This document shows, piece by piece, positions 1-5,943 of a stretch of 29,386 nucleotides of DNA. The DNA is from CAYJXJ01 sp964374095 (GTDB lineage Bacteria > Elusimicrobiota > Elusimicrobia > UBA1565 > UBA9628). Below the pieces are notes generated by a model that ran no database searches, was not told the DNA's origin, and was given only the letters and a program-made list of their open reading frames with translations. The DNA lies in contig CAYJXJ010000043.1 of the NCBI GenBank assembly GCA_964374095.1, forward strand, positions 1 through 29,386. The letters are read 5' to 3'. The number at the start of each line of letters is the position of its first letter. Positions within the stretch are counted from its first letter, which is position 1. The position numbers were made by a program, and so were the translations under genes.

Positions 1-26
1 AGTTCATACGTGTGCTCTTCCTATCT
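1..26 (+). other. Illumina-adapter-like sequence at contig end (artefact)
   Basis: The first 26 bases match the 3' part of the standard TruSeq read-2 adapter at 24 of 26 positions. The two differences, at positions 7 and 22, are both G to T. The adapter-like stretch ends exactly where aldo/keto reductase codons begin (base 27). This is very likely untrimmed adapter rather than genome, and any start codon inside it (for example at 12) is spurious. Confidence 0.88.
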
Positions 27-356
27 GGCCAGTTCCTTTATCAGAAGGACTTGCTGGACTTCTGCCGCCGCCACGGCGTGCAATTGGAGGCCTATGGGCC
101 GCTGACGCAGGGCAAGCGTCTAGACCACCCGGTCGTCGTTGCCATAGCGGCCCGGCAGGGCCGCACATCGGCTCAGGTACTGATCCGCTGGGCACTGCAG
201 CACGATCTCGTTGTGATCCCGAAGTCGGTGCGTCGCGCGCGCATTGAGGAGAATGCAGGCGTATTCGATTTTGCGCTCTCGATGCAGGATATGGCGGAGT
301 TGGATAGCCTCAACGAGAATTTGCACACGGAATGGGACCCTGCGGAGGTGGCATGA
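27..356 (+). CDS. Aldo/keto reductase, C-terminal part (5' truncated by contig end)
   Basis: This is the C-terminal ~109 residues of an NAD(P)H-dependent aldo/keto reductase, a cytosolic TIM-barrel oxidoreductase. The family signature is visible in QFLYQKDLLDFCRRHGV, then AYGPLTQGK, and in VVIPKSVRRARIEENAGVFDF, which is the conserved IPKS...R..EN cofactor-phosphate region. The last helix (LSMQDMAELDSLNEN) is also typical. The catalytic Asp/Tyr/Lys/His part lies upstream and is missing because the contig starts here. The in-frame ATG at 12 falls in adapter sequence and is not a real start. The TGA stop overlaps the ATG of the next ORF (ATGA at 353), suggesting a small operon with the VOC fragment and methyltransferase. 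Substrate cannot be inferred. Confidence 0.85.
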   Translation, partial: GQFLYQKDLLDFCRRHGVQLEAYGPLTQGKRLDHPVVVAIAARQGRTSAQVLIRWALQHDLVVIPKSVRRARIEENAGVFDFALSMQDMAELDSLNENLHTEWDPAEVA

Positions 357-526
357 GCGTGTTCGATATCTGGCATCTGGGCTTGCCGGTGAAGAACCTT
401 CAAGGGTCGCTTGGGTTCTACGTTGACGGCCTTGGCTTTGAGCTCTTGGGCACCTACGGCAAGAACCCGGCCTTCGTGCGCCCTCCGTCCATCGCGCCCA
501 CGGCCGCCCAGGCGGTGGCGGCATGA
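353..526 (+). pseudogene. VOC/glyoxalase-fold protein, N-terminal fragment
   Basis: The first ~44 residues (MSVFDIWHLGLPVKNLQGS, then FYVDGLGFELLGTYG) look like the first beta-alpha-beta module of a vicinal-oxygen-chelate (glyoxalase/dioxygenase) protein. Members of this family are usually around 130 residues; this ORF stops after 57. The end, from about residue 45 (PPSIAPTAAQAVAA), does not look like a VOC continuation, so the gene seems cut and joined to new sequence just before the methyltransferase. It is coupled at both ends: ATGA overlap with the reductase stop and ATGA overlap with the next start. It may be translated but is unlikely to be an active enzyme, because the metal-binding residues of the second half are missing. 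Confidence 0.6.
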
Positions 527-1344
527 AGGCGGCGACCGAGCTTGATTATATCCACGGCTTCTCGAAGGATGAGCAGGACCGCCTCGACTTGCAGGCGCGT
601 TTTCTCGAGCCCATGGTGTTCGCCGACGTCGACTTCTCTGGCCGCCAACGCGTCTTGGAAGTGGGTTGCGGCGTAGGCGCCCAGACCCAAATCCTGCTTG
701 AACGATTCCCCGGCATCTCGGTGCAGGCGATCGACCTATCGGCCGCCCAAGTCGAGCGCGCCAGCGAGCGCCTGCGCGAGCCCATCGCCGCTGGCCGCGT
801 CCGCGTCGATTTGGCCGATGCCATGCGCCTACCCTTTCCCGATGCCTCTTTCGACGCCGCCTTCATCTGCTGGGTCCTCGAGCACACGCCCGATCCCGTT
901 GCCGTGCTGCGCGAGCTACGCCGCGTGCTCTCTCCTGACGCCGTCGTCTTTGGCATCGAGGTCATGAATGCCAACTTCTTTCTGTATCCAACCTGCCCCG
1001 CCACCATGGCCTATTGGGACGCCTTCAACCGCGGTCAACAAGCCGCCAGCGGCGATCCCTTTGTCGGGGCCAAGATTGGCAACCTCTTCAAGGAAGCCGG
1101 CTTCACCGAGGTCCGCACGAAGCCCTGGTTCATCCATCACGACCAGCGCGACCGTGCCGCGCTGGCCTGCAAGCTCGACTATTGGGAACCACTGCTTGTT
1201 AGCGCGGCGCCTCATCTGCTCGCTGCTGATCTCGTGGACCAAGCCTTGGTCGACAGCATGCGGCGCGAGTTGCGGAGTCTAAAGACTGACCCGCGTGCCG
1301 TGTTCTGCTACTCGCCGGTCAAGTTCTCAGCCGTGGCGAAGTGA
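523..1344 (+). CDS. Class I SAM-dependent methyltransferase (Methyltransf_11/25 type)
   Basis: A 273-residue Rossmann-fold methyltransferase that transfers a methyl group from S-adenosylmethionine to an unidentified small molecule. Motif I is VLEVGCGVGAQT (residues 44-55), which forms the SAM loop. The acidic end of strand 2 is in VQAIDLSAAQVERA. LADAMRLPFPDASFDAAF (about 102-119) fits motif II/III, and FICWVLEHTPDPVAVLREL is the usual post-motif helix. Length is normal for the family and the frame is open throughout, so it appears intact. The start at 523 overlaps the previous stop (ATGA). The context (reductase, VOC fragment) suggests chromosomal metabolism rather than defence. The ~70 bp after it hold GC-rich inverted segments (around 1348-1380) but no U-tract, so I do not call a terminator. 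Confidence 0.85.
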   Translation: MKAATELDYIHGFSKDEQDRLDLQARFLEPMVFADVDFSGRQRVLEVGCGVGAQTQILLERFPGISVQAIDLSAAQVERASERLREPIAAGRVRVDLADAMRLPFPDASFDAAFICWVLEHTPDPVAVLRELRRVLSPDAVVFGIEVMNANFFLYPTCPATMAYWDAFNRGQQAASGDPFVGAKIGNLFKEAGFTEVRTKPWFIHHDQRDRAALACKLDYWEPLLVSAAPHLLAADLVDQALVDSMRRELRSLKTDPRAVFCYSPVKFSAVAK

Positions 1345-1411
1345 TCCGGTGAACCGGGGGCTCAAGGCGGGGGGGCCGCCCGAGGGCTCTACGCTTTACT
1401 GAAAGGACTGA

Positions 1412-1588
1412 GTGAACCCTGACCCGCTTCATTCGCATCCAGGAGAGGAGCGGTTGGTCATCATCGGAATGTCCCAGTTCAGCCGCAGGCTCGTTGTCGT
1501 TCACGCGGAGAGAGGCGCGGTCATTCGCATTATTTCAGCGCGGCCCGCAACGAGGCGAGAGAGGAACCAATATGAAGAGAGCCAATAA
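1412..1588 (+). pseudogene. brnT: BrnT-family toxin, C-terminal remnant
   Basis: The frame from GTG at 1412 reads DPLHSHPGEERLVIIGMS, then RLVVVHAERGAVIRIISARPATRRERNQYEE before TAA at 1586-1588. This is the C-terminal half of BrnT, the ribonuclease toxin of the BrnT/BrnA type II module; the IRIISAR.ATRRER..YE signature is diagnostic. A stop at 1409-1411 precedes it and the N-terminal half (about 40 residues) is absent, so the toxin is truncated. The ORF overlaps the antitoxin start by 17 nt, the normal brnT-brnA arrangement. It is probably inactive, leaving an orphan antitoxin. The 1345-1411 stretch upstream shows nothing else recognisable. Confidence 0.8.
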
Positions 1589-1781
1589 AAGAAAACCCGA
1601 CATGCTGCCGGAATACGACTTCAGCAAAGGAGTGCGCGGCAAGTACGCCAAGCAATATAGGCAAGGAACGAACATCGTCGTCCTGGAAAAGGACGTAGCG
1701 GCGATATTTCCCACCTCAAACGATGTCAACAGAACCCTGAGGGCCCTCGTCCCCATCATTCGCTCCCACACGCCACTTTAA
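1572..1781 (+). CDS. brnA: BrnA-type (CopG/RHH-like) antitoxin
   Basis: A 69-residue protein beginning MKRANKRKPDMLPEYDFSKG. It carries the conserved DMLPEYDFSKGVRGKYAK block and the NIVVLEKDVAAIFPTSNDVN segment seen in antitoxins encoded directly after brnT. In the family the C-terminal ribbon-helix-helix binds the operator and the N-terminal part wraps the BrnT active site. The start at 1572 is preceded by GAGAGGA at about 6-nt spacing and lies inside the brnT reading frame, consistent with translational coupling. Its base composition is visibly lower in GC than the flanking genes. With the toxin truncated, this antitoxin may be retained only by chance or may regulate a BrnT elsewhere. Confidence 0.75.
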   Translation: MKRANKRKPDMLPEYDFSKGVRGKYAKQYRQGTNIVVLEKDVAAIFPTSNDVNRTLRALVPIIRSHTPL

Positions 1782-1854
1782 AAACATGGTCGAGTAGAGC
1801 GCTGAATAGACAGGCGGTAGGGCGGCCTAGCTGTTTGCGTCCCTTTCGGTTGAC

Positions 1855-2115
1855 GGTGCCTCAATATCCAACCCATGGCCTGACTCTTCGTCAGGTCTCA
1901 CAGGGCCGCGACGATACGGTACACCGGGCAAACCTCGAAGACCTGCGTCAAATCCTGGGCCGCAGCGACTTCATCTACGTGGCCGACGGCAAGCTTGCCA
2001 GCTCTGCCAATCTGCGCGAGATCGCCCGCCACCCTGGCGCAGGTTCGTGACCGTACTGCCCCGCACGCGGACGGAGGATAAGCGGTTCCGCCAGAAGCTC
2101 CGTTCGCGTTATGCG
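1855..2115 (+). pseudogene. IS1634-like DDE transposase fragment with frameshift
   Basis: In one frame the sequence reads RDDTVHRANLEDLRQILGR, then SDFIYVADGKLASSANLREIARHPG, and stops at 2050. From 2041 in another frame it continues RFVTVLPRTRTEDKRFRQKL. Joined, these match the central part of an IS1634/IS4-type transposase (the VADSKL...GRFVTVLPRTR.ED region carrying a catalytic Asp). The frame change fits loss of one G in a GGCGGC run near 2037-2040. Only ~90 residues of a protein usually above 500 remain, so it is a dead remnant. It marks one edge of the island and probably truncated the small minus-strand ORF on its right. Confidence 0.75.
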
Positions 2116-2124
2116 AGGGGTTTC

Positions 2125-2585
2125 CTATTTCGCAGATGGCGGGGACGGCAGGAGCCAAATAGTAAGCCCTGAGGACGCCCCGCTGTTCCCATCGCCCGAA
2201 ACATGTGGAGGTTGACCTGGATGGTTCCCGGGTGCGACAGACGGATTCGGAACCGTCGGCCCTCTTTGGGCGGCGCCCGGCTGGCCCGGTGGAGTCACGA
2301 ACTGGCCGTACTTTGGATCGGCGCTGAGCTGAAGGCTGCGGCGATCTTCTTCCTCGACGCAGGCGAGGTNNNNNNNNNNNNNNNNNNNNNNNNNNNNNNN
2401 NNNNNNNNNNNNNNNNNNNNNNNNNNNNNNNNNNNNNNNNNNNNNNNNNNNNNNNNNNNNNNNNNNNNNGGATCGGCGCTGAGCTGAAGGCTGCGGCGAT
2501 CTTCTTCCTCGACGCAGGCGAGGTAGTAGCCGAGAAGCTTGGACCGGTCGACGGCCGATCTTTCTGGACTCGTGCCTGGCTTCAT
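2125..2585 (-). CDS. Truncated small protein of unknown function, split by a scaffold gap
   Basis: After the artificial gap is collapsed (100 N plus one 55-bp repeat copy, 155 bases), the minus strand reads one ~101-residue ORF. It runs from MKPGTSPERSAVDRSKLLGYY through LACVEEEDRRSLQLSADPKYG to a tail ending LLPSPPSAK. The ATG at 2585 overlaps the stop of the ParB-like gene (ATGA), so it is translationally coupled. The first ~50 residues look like a conserved N-terminal segment (YYLACVEEEDRRSL). The remainder is Pro/Gly-rich (TPPGQPGAAQRGP, then NPSVAPGNHPGQPP) and resembles non-coding sequence read through. I infer a larger gene truncated on its 3' side, next to the transposase remnant. Function unknown. 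Confidence 0.5.
2315..2524. repeat. Scaffold gap (100 N) flanked by identical 55-bp ends
   Basis: Bases 2315-2369 are repeated exactly at 2470-2524, on either side of 100 Ns (2370-2469). Exactly 55 bp of shared sequence at a fixed-size gap is what results when two contigs that overlap by one k-mer are scaffolded without merging. Collapsing the gap restores a continuous minus-strand reading frame. No real sequence is likely to be missing here. Confidence 0.85.
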
Positions 2586-3091
2586 TCGAGCTCGGCAAGC
2601 TTCGAGTTCCAATACTTGATGTAGGCCTCGTACGCCTTTGCGGAGGTCAGAAACGTGTGATGTTGCTCGGCGACGATGCGGCGGGCGGCGATTTTTCTTA
2701 GGCCTTGGCGGCCGGCCCGCTCCACTCGGTGATTGCCGTCAATAACGTTGAAGCGCCCCGGACTGATCTCGGCCAGAATGACGGGCTTCGACAGATCCGA
2801 CTCTCGAATGGTTTTCTCGTCCAGCGTCTCAGGCGAGATGGAGCGGAGACGCTCGACCTCCGCCTCCTCGACCGGGAATTTGTCGGGGTTCGCCTGGATG
2901 AAGGCCAGCATCTTCGTTACGTTGAACTCGAAGATGCCGTTGGGGAACAGTTCGTCGCCCTCCTCAACAGGAAGCGGCGTAAAGGCCTTGTCCAGCTTGA
3001 GGCGCCTGGGATGCTTCCCGGTAGCCTTTCGTCGTTCTATCAAACGCGCCTGTGAGACCGCTCGATAGAATTTCTGAGGATATATCGGCAT
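2582..3091 (-). CDS. ParB/Srx-like nuclease-domain protein
   Basis: A 169-residue protein with the ParB N-terminal signature: SKPVILAEISPGRFNVIDGNH (about 101-121) followed by RVERAGRQGLRKIAARRI. DGNHR at 118-122 corresponds to the G(E/N)(R/H)R nucleotide-binding motif of ParB/sulfiredoxin-fold domains. The N-terminal ~95 residues (FEFNVTKMLAFIQANPDKFPV) are less familiar. There is no HTH domain after the ParB fold, so this is not a chromosome-partition ParB but one of the short island-borne versions, which may act as CTPase/NTPase switches or nucleases. It is coupled by ATGA overlap to the small downstream ORF. No convincing ribosome site precedes 3089-3091, so the start is uncertain. Substrate unknown. 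Confidence 0.65.
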   Translation of the reverse strand: MPIYPQKFYRAVSQARLIERRKATGKHPRRLKLDKAFTPLPVEEGDELFPNGIFEFNVTKMLAFIQANPDKFPVEEAEVERLRSISPETLDEKTIRESDLSKPVILAEISPGRFNVIDGNHRVERAGRQGLRKIAARRIVAEQHHTFLTSAKAYEAYIKYWNSKLAELE

Positions 3092-3170
3092 TATTTTATG
3101 GCCTATCGCAGGGTCTTTCGCTTCGGCGCATCGATATCAGCCGTTCGGCGCGATAGACCTGCGCCGATCT

Positions 3171-3371
3171 TATGCGACATCCCGGCGGGCCTGCCTTTGT
3201 GAGGGTGTCGCATATCCGAGCGGCTCATCGGACGTAGTTCAATCGGCATGGGCGGAAGAACCGTCGTATTTTTCTATACTTTTTAGAAACCAAGCCGAAT
3301 GCGGCCTGCCTTGAGCACCGCTACGCGACAGCCGGGCCGGCCGCCGAACTTTACGCGGGTGTCGCATATCC
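3171..3371. repeat. MITE-like element with TATGCGACA.CCC ends
   Basis: TATGCGACA(T)CCC at 3171-3183 faces its inverted counterpart GGGTGTCGCATA at 3203-3214 and again at 3357-3368. The two right-hand copies are 15-bp perfect direct repeats (3203-3217 and 3357-3371). The outermost pair bounds ~198 bp with no ORF, like a small non-autonomous element with short terminal inverted repeats; no target duplication is evident. The interval 3092-3350 is otherwise non-coding. It holds an AT-rich TTTCTA/TAGAAA palindrome at 3271-3289, which could be a weak terminator or promoter part for minus-strand transcription. Confidence 0.45.
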
Positions 3372-5012
3372 CTGAGCCCTTGGCCCGGGCTTGTACCTCC
3401 GCCCCTTGCCCTCGCCCTCGGCGGCCAACCAGCCGGCCTCGGTCAGCCGCCGGGCTGATCGCAATGCGGCTTGGCGGTCCACCCGCCAGATGTTCCGGAG
3501 GTCCTGGTTGGAAAGCTCTCCCCGCTTGGAAAGCTCGGTCTGCAAATCTCGGAACTCCTTCGGGACGACCGGCTGTTCGGGGCTCAGCCTGTACACGCGG
3601 CCGCCTTTCTTCTCGGACTCGATCACGCCCTTGCGGATGAGCTCCTTGAGGTCCCTGGATGCCGCGTAGATGTCGAGCTCCGCCAGCTTCTGGTAATCGG
3701 CGCTGGTGAACCTCCCGCCGCGCTGCCTCGCCAGGACGAGCAGGCGCAACTGATCGGCGGACAAGGCGTGGTCCTTGAACCGGGCCAGCCACGCGCGCGT
3801 CTCCTCGTCCCAGACCGGGGCGTTGCGCAGGGAGACCGCGAGGAAGCCCTGCGGCTTGTCCTCGAACTCGGGCCTGTGCAGGCCGCTGCCCTCCATGACC
3901 TCGAACATCCGGGGCACGCCCTCGCCCACCTCGCGCATGAGCCCGAGGATGACTAGGACGCGCACGATGAGCGGGTTGCGCGAGGCGTGGCCGCCGGCTC
4001 CCTTGCGAAGGATGTCCAGGGTGATGGGCGGGACCAGGCTGCCGGGGGAGACCACCTCGAGGCGGTCGTCGTAGTGGTGGATCTCGACCGGGGTGCCGCG
4101 CAGGCCGTAGTCCCGGTGCGCGACGGCGTTGACCACGGCCTCTTGCCAGGCGAACTGCGGGTACTCCGCGTTCTCGGTGAAGAAGAGATCATGGAGCACC
4201 TGGCGCTGGCCGATGCGCGGCTTGATCTTCTCCAGCACCTTCTCGGAAAGCTCGGCCAGAGGGGCGGAGATCCTCTCGCGCTGCACGATGTTGAGCTTGG
4301 CGCCGTGCTCGCGCCGGGTGCCGCGGAAGCGGAGGTACTCGACATAGGCTTTCTCGTGCCAACGCTCCGGGTCCTTGGCGAAGAGCAGGAGCGCGGCGAA
4401 GCTCAGCCGCACGTCGCCGTTCCGGGGCTCGGCGAGGCGCAGCTCGACAAAGGCCTGCCTGGCGGCGACGCCGGGCTTGAACTTCTCGGCCGCCCGCTGG
4501 ACGAGGTCCTCGCGCAGATCGGCCATGCCCGCGCCGGGGACGAAAGCGTGTTCGGTGAGGCTCTGCTTCTTGAGCGCCTTGGCGTGGGCGATGCGGTCGG
4601 CGTCCATGGGCAGGTTCTTATCGTGGTCGCGGTAGAGGTACTTGCCGGCGGTGGTGCGGTGGGTGACCAAGGAGGGTCCGATCTCGAAGAGGAGTACCTT
4701 CTTGCCGCCGCAGAGGCAGAGCTCAGGCCTGGCCGGCAGCGGCGGGTCGATCCGGCTCGCGGGTATCTCGAGGAGCTTGGCCACTTGCTTCTCGTTGAAG
4801 GGCAGGCCCGACGGCGTTCCGTCGTCGTCCAAGCCGACGACGAGCTCGCCGCCGTCCGCGTTGGCGAAGGCGACCAAGGTCTCCGCGATCTCGGCCGAGA
4901 CCTTCTTCAGGGGGAGGGGCCTGTGCGTCTTGGTGCGCCTGTTGAAGCAGGACTTGCGCTCGAGGAACTGTCCCTCGGGGCTCGTTCGGCAGCGTTCCGG
5001 CAAATCATTCAT
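3351..5012 (-). CDS. AlbA_2 (Schlafen-type) DNA-binding / GHKL ATPase-like protein
   Basis: A 553-residue protein of the group often labelled RecG-related. Residues ~10-140 form an AlbA_2/Schlafen-core domain: EGQFLERKSC (13-22), then ETLVAFANADGGELVVGLDDDG (the AFANADGG...G.DDDG signature). Residues ~280-390 carry a GHKL-type ATP-binding fold with FAWQEAVVNAVAHRDY (288-302; E291 and N295 metal/ATP residues), LEVVSPGSL, and a glycine box in MREVGEGVPRMFEVM. Two winged-helix segments follow (about 410-540). Such proteins are frequent in defence and mobile islands as nucleic-acid-binding regulators or effectors. A strong AAGGAGG lies just before ATG 5012, and the gene follows the TOTE remnant by 27 bp. 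The last codons (GYATPA) come from the repeat element at 3357-3371, so the natural C-terminus may have been replaced. Confidence 0.8.
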   Translation of the reverse strand: MNDLPERCRTSPEGQFLERKSCFNRRTKTHRPLPLKKVSAEIAETLVAFANADGGELVVGLDDDGTPSGLPFNEKQVAKLLEIPASRIDPPLPARPELCLCGGKKVLLFEIGPSLVTHRTTAGKYLYRDHDKNLPMDADRIAHAKALKKQSLTEHAFVPGAGMADLREDLVQRAAEKFKPGVAARQAFVELRLAEPRNGDVRLSFAALLLFAKDPERWHEKAYVEYLRFRGTRREHGAKLNIVQRERISAPLAELSEKVLEKIKPRIGQRQVLHDLFFTENAEYPQFAWQEAVVNAVAHRDYGLRGTPVEIHHYDDRLEVVSPGSLVPPITLDILRKGAGGHASRNPLIVRVLVILGLMREVGEGVPRMFEVMEGSGLHRPEFEDKPQGFLAVSLRNAPVWDEETRAWLARFKDHALSADQLRLLVLARQRGGRFTSADYQKLAELDIYAASRDLKELIRKGVIESEKKGGRVYRLSPEQPVVPKEFRDLQTELSKRGELSNQDLRNIWRVDRQAALRSARRLTEAGWLAAEGEGKGRRYKPGPRAQGYATPA

Positions 5013-5039
5013 TCGAATTCTTCCTCCTTGCCTGGGACC

Positions 5040-5924
5040 TTAGGCATCGCGCCCTCCCCAATCGCTCGCGGAATCGCCGTTGATCTCGAACCCCAAGGCC
5101 TTGTACGCCCGGTGGCGCCGGAAGAACATGTGCTTGAGCTCCGGGACCTGCGGGTCGACGTAGTCGTATATCTCCGCGGTGGCCTTGCCGGGCAGCTCGC
5201 GCAAGATGCGCCCCGCGTACTGCACCAGTTTGCCCTTAAAGGAGACCGGGAAGGCCATGAACAAGGTGTCGAGGCGCGGGCAGTCGAAGCCCTCGCCCAG
5301 GTATTGCCCGGTCGCCACGACCGCCAGGTCCTTGTCGGCTGGCGTCTCCTGGATGGCCTTGAGGATCGCGGTCCGCTCCTTCTTGCCTTGGCTGCCGTTG
5401 AGCACGAAAGGGGCCTTGCCCTTCGCGGCCAGCCTCTCGGCCAAGAGCCGGCAATGCTCCCGGCGATGGCTTAGGATGAGGCAGTTCCGCCCGGCCTCGA
5501 GCGCCTCTAGGACGTCGCGTTCGATGAGGGCGTTGCGGGCCTCATCGGGGACCAGAGCCCCGAAGGTCTGCTGGATGGGATGCTTGATGTCCGGCGGCAT
5601 GGCGAAGGCCGTCTCCCGGACATGTAGCTTGAGCCGCAGGACGCTGCGGCGCTCGGCCATGCGGTGGCGTATCGGGCCGCACTGCATGGAGATGATGTCT
5701 TCGAGCCCGCGGAAGAGGGAGCGGAAGAGCTTGATCTTATCCTGGACGGGGGAGGCGTGGGTGACCTGCGGCGTGGGCGGAGCCGCAAGAGGAAGCTCGG
5801 GCGTCTCGGCGGCGTAGGCGGCCGATGGCTCGGCCACGGCCATGCCGAGGCGCTGGCGCAGCTCCGCGTTTTCCCGGCGGAGGCGAGCGACTTCGGCCTC
5901 GAGTGCTTCAAACTCTATAGACAC
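5040..5924 (-). pseudogene. TOTE-type primase-helicase remnant: coiled coil fused to second RecA domain
   Basis: The ~294-residue frame starts with a coiled coil (LEAEVARLRRENAELRQRL) and the linker SPVQDKIKLFRSLFRG, the standard N-terminus of TOTE conflict-system proteins. It then jumps directly to MQCGPIRHRM, ERDVLEALEAGRNCLILSHRRE, ATGQYLGEGFDCPRLDTLF (motif V) and QYAGRILR (motif VI), the second RecA half of the SF2 helicase. The whole primase and the first RecA domain (Walker A, DEAH) are missing, yet the join is in frame. The most plausible start is GTG at 5924, without a well-spaced ribosome site; a longer frame runs to 6071. Without Walker A it cannot be an active helicase. It could be a relic or a dominant-negative or regulatory fragment. 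Confidence 0.7.
5706..5909 (-). repeat. TOTE N-terminal module, copy 1
   Basis: This 204-nt stretch encodes 68 residues (coiled coil plus linker, ending LFRSLFRG) and matches 10977-11180 without gaps. A hand alignment gives 58 of 68 identical residues. The divergence shows it is a true old duplication and not an assembly repeat. Confidence 0.85.
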
Positions 5925-5943
5925 GATATGGCTTTGGACAAGT

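Noticed and set aside
2370..2469. Unknown gene content hidden in the N gap
   Set aside because: The identical 55-bp flanks and the restored reading frame indicate that nothing is missing.
2582..3091. Plasmid or chromosome partition ParB
   Set aside because: Too short, no HTH domain, no ParA neighbour and no parS-like repeats.
3987..5474. Long plus-strand ORF (495 codons)
   Set aside because: Antisense shadow of the AlbA_2 and TOTE genes. Its protein is low-complexity and V/G/L/E-rich with no domain, as expected opposite GC-rich coding DNA.
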